Origin: VXPQ01 sp964608315
Lineage (GTDB): Bacteria > Bacteroidota > Rhodothermia > Rhodothermales > VXPQ01
Assembly (NCBI GenBank): GCA_964608315.1
Contig: CAZSNF010000023.1
Span: 1 to 41,813, forward strand
Direction of reading: 5' to 3'
DNA length: 41,813 nt
This document shows positions 39,800 through 41,813 of this stretch, one piece after another (the stretch's first letter is position 1; each line of letters opens with the position of its first letter). The position numbers and the translations under genes are program-made. The notes beneath the pieces are model-generated. The model was given only the letters and a program-made list of their open reading frames with translations. It was not told the origin of the DNA and ran no database searches.

Positions 39800-41813
39800 A
39801 TGCATGTTGCTCGGCTGTTTTGGGTGTTGTTCGCAGGCGGCCTGCTGTGGACCGTTCCCGCCGAAGGCCAAGCGCTTCATGAGGGGTATCCGACGAAGGG
39901 CGCTTTCCCGGAGGAGTCCTACGGCGCGCCCGGCTCCGGGGAAGCGTGCGGTCCCTTCGAGGTTCCCGACGCGTTCGGCGAGGGATGCGCAGAAGGCAGA
40001 GGGGCTGACGCGGCCGGAGGCGTCGCGCAAGGAGCAGACGGATTCCCGGGTAATGCGGCGGCTCCCCTGTTTCGATCGCCTCCTCGCATCGAGTGCCCCG
40101 CCGCCGTCTTCGTCGAAGAGCTGGAGACGGGCGTCATCGAGTGCCGCGCCTGGGACGAGGCGGGCGAGGAGCATCTCGAGTACCGCTGGGAGCCTGCGGG
40201 CGGCGCGCCGCACGACTACATGGACGCGCCCCGCCTGATAGGCGAGGACAGGCTTGCTCCTTCCATAGTGGCTCCGTCGTCTCCGTTCCACGATACGCTG
40301 GAGTCGTTTCTGTCAGAGGAGGCTACGCTTCGCTACCGGTATCGCCTGACGGCTACGTCCCGCGTTACGGGGCTGTCGTCTCAGGAAGAAGTGGAAGTGT
40401 TCGTTTTGCTGCGCCGTCCGAGCGTGCATTGCCCCCTGGAGCTGGAGGCGGCGGCGGGCGCGGAGATCGTTCTGTCTTGCGAGGGGGCGGATCCTTTGTC
40501 TTTTCGGATGGACTACGAGGAAGGCTCGTCCGTGTCGTGGGAATGGGAGGGCCTTTGGGGCGCGAGCGCGTCGTTGCTGAGCGGGGCGGACACGCCGTCG
40601 CCGACGTTCCGGGCTCCTTTGGAGGGCGCGGGGGAGACGCATCACTACGTGGCGAGCATGACGACGATGTCATCGGGGGTTCCCCGGACGGCGCGCCGTC
40701 GGGTGAGCGTGACGGTGGTGGAAGGGGCGGCAGGCGAGGCTTCCGGTTCCTCGCCGACGGGCGGCTCGGCGCCTGAGGTTACATGCACGGACGTCGAATT
40801 GCACCCTCCGTTTCGACATAAGTTCAAACTGAACTGTCCCGTGAAGCGCCCGCCGCGGGGCGCTGCGTTACGGTGGACGTCGTTAGGCGACACGCCGAAG
40901 AATGAGGCGTATATGCTGGCTGAGCTGGACGACGAATATCGCCTCAGTGCATACTTTGATATATGTGGCCTTGGGTGCAGAGGTTGGCCCGAAATTCCCA
41001 ACGGGGGGATGGACTTCGAATACAAGGTAAGCATGCTTGATAGCCTGGGGGCTGAAGTTGCTTCCGACACGGTTACCGTAACAATACTGGATTATTATCC
41101 GGACTGGATTACCTGTACGCCGGAATACGAGGTATACGCGGGCGATAATCCTATTCGACTCGAATGCACGGACAAAGGAATCAACTTAAACACGGGACGT
41201 GGTTGGTTTTGGGGTCCGCCGCCGGCCGGGACCACGCAACTCCCTAATTACCCGTGGGCCATACGGTATATACCATGGCCCCACGAGAAAAACGCTCGTT
41301 TTCTGGTTCCGCAGTCCTTGCCCGCAGGCGTGGCGATACGATACTTCATTTATGGCGTCAGGGTTTTTAAGAAAATCGTCCATCCGGATCCCCTTGTAGG
41401 CGAATACGAGACTATGGACACGGAAAATGTTACGGTGAAGGTGAAGAAAAAGCCTGAGGTTACGGTCATGTGCACGGGCAATCCGTATTCGGCGTACGAG
41501 GGCGCGAAGGCCATTACGCTGGACTGCGCGGGTTCGGGCGCTCCCGGAGCCAATCCCGCGTATACGTACGCCTGGACGGCGCGGGGCGCCACGACGGACA
41601 CGCAGCTCTTGAACCCAACGAACAGTGATAAGCCGAAATTCCACGTGCCGGACGCCGTGGGCAAGGACGAGACGTACGAATATCTGTTGACGGTCTCGGC
41701 GGATAACGCGAAAGACGGGAAGGCGGAAGTTACGATTACGGTGCTCGACAGGGCCGACCCGCCCGTCCCGCCGCCGACAACGCAGCCGCCCCCGCCGACG
41801 ACAACGCCGCCCG
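39800..41813 (+). CDS. Large secreted protein with tandem Cys-paired Ig-like repeats (partial, runs off the window)
   Basis: An uninterrupted frame of 671 codons from ATG 39800 to the window end. A signal peptide (LFWVLFAGGLLWTVPAEGQA) is followed by about 75 Gly-rich residues and then five repeats of 110-119 residues. Each opens with a Cys pair 16-18 residues apart (Cys99/115, 211/227, 329/346, 439/456, 558/576) and has a central Trp motif (YRWEPAGG, WEWEGLWG, LRWTSLGD, WFWGPPPAG, YAWTARGA) and a last strand such as VTVTILD. This is an Ig- or PKD-like beta-sandwich pattern. The end enters a Pro/Thr-rich linker (PPPTTQPPPPTTTPP). It is probably a cell-surface or exported adhesin-type protein. 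Further domains are expected beyond the edge. Confidence 0.85.
   Translation, partial: MHVARLFWVLFAGGLLWTVPAEGQALHEGYPTKGAFPEESYGAPGSGEACGPFEVPDAFGEGCAEGRGADAAGGVAQGADGFPGNAAAPLFRSPPRIECPAAVFVEELETGVIECRAWDEAGEEHLEYRWEPAGGAPHDYMDAPRLIGEDRLAPSIVAPSSPFHDTLESFLSEEATLRYRYRLTATSRVTGLSSQEEVEVFVLLRRPSVHCPLELEAAAGAEIVLSCEGADPLSFRMDYEEGSSVSWEWEGLWGASASLLSGADTPSPTFRAPLEGAGETHHYVASMTTMSSGVPRTARRRVSVTVVEGAAGEASGSSPTGGSAPEVTCTDVELHPPFRHKFKLNCPVKRPPRGAALRWTSLGDTPKNEAYMLAELDDEYRLSAYFDICGLGCRGWPEIPNGGMDFEYKVSMLDSLGAEVASDTVTVTILDYYPDWITCTPEYEVYAGDNPIRLECTDKGINLNTGRGWFWGPPPAGTTQLPNYPWAIRYIPWPHEKNARFLVPQSLPAGVAIRYFIYGVRVFKKIVHPDPLVGEYETMDTENVTVKVKKKPEVTVMCTGNPYSAYEGAKAITLDCAGSGAPGANPAYTYAWTARGATTDTQLLNPTNSDKPKFHVPDAVGKDETYEYLLTVSADNAKDGKAEVTITVLDRADPPVPPPTTQPPPPTTTPP

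Noticed and set aside
40093..40776. Gly/Arg-rich frame of 227 codons inside the last gene
   Set aside because: It is a shifted frame of the long Ig-like repeat protein, which has a signal peptide, regular repeats and no stop to the window edge.

Overview
The window looks like a chromosomal segment of a GC-rich member of the Bacteroidota superphylum, most likely Rhodothermota (Rhodothermales-like). The reasons are the DUF5683-ParB-ParA gene order, the EF-G2-like factor, a zinc-ribbon-depleted AccD of the kind I recall from Bacteroidota, few clear Shine-Dalgarno sequences, and a set of outer-membrane, TonB, sulfatase and planctomycete-type cytochrome genes. This placement is inferred from gene content and was not checked by any search. 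The two best promoters I can read are sigma70-like (TTGACC/TATAAT), not the TTTG/TANNTTTG type of classical Bacteroidetes. Layout: (1) 0-8 kb holds chromosome partitioning (parA, parB, a DUF5683 protein), rpiA, tonB, and a minus-strand set of a secreted unknown protein, an Ig-like lipoprotein and the NAD(P)HX repair enzyme. (2) 8-19 kb is carbohydrate-oriented: an AGE-family epimerase, a sodium:solute symporter followed by three small membrane proteins (two shorter than 50 residues) and an amidohydrolase, all tightly spaced; then a beta-barrel protein divergent from a HEAT-tailed sulfatase; then a CBM9-like protein and a Tat-exported Gfo/Idh/MocA oxidoreductase. (3) 19-24 kb holds housekeeping genes: a MOSC protein, a Dabb protein, accD, tsaB and an EF-G-like GTPase. 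(4) 24.3-26.9 kb is a visibly AT-rich island with an EcoRV-type restriction enzyme and its D12-class adenine methylase, overlapping by 4 bp. It abuts a wrecked Phd/VapC-type toxin-antitoxin locus whose antitoxin gene is split by a 267-bp element with perfect 23-bp terminal inverted repeats. (5) 26.9-37.6 kb is a long plus-strand run: Fic, exonuclease I, purU, a lipoprotein, a VTT protein, an MFS transporter, a Tat-exported beta-propeller, a cytochrome c/LRR protein, a small lipoprotein and a NupC transporter. (6) 37.6-41.8 kb holds a DUF1761 protein, an apparently intact vapBC-like pair, and the 5' part of a large secreted protein with five tandem Cys-paired Ig-like repeats, open to the window edge. 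The most unusual feature is a family of about nine interspersed, hairpin-forming repeats of 45 to 310 bp in intergenic spaces throughout the window. They share an end resembling AGGATACTCTGATTAAATC, and several internal stems differ between copies by compensating base changes. One internal palindromic module (about 96 bp) lies in opposite orientations in two copies while its flanks keep the same orientation. The ends of the repeats supply the stop codons of at least three neighbouring genes, probably four. No transposase, CRISPR array, tRNA or rRNA gene was recognised.
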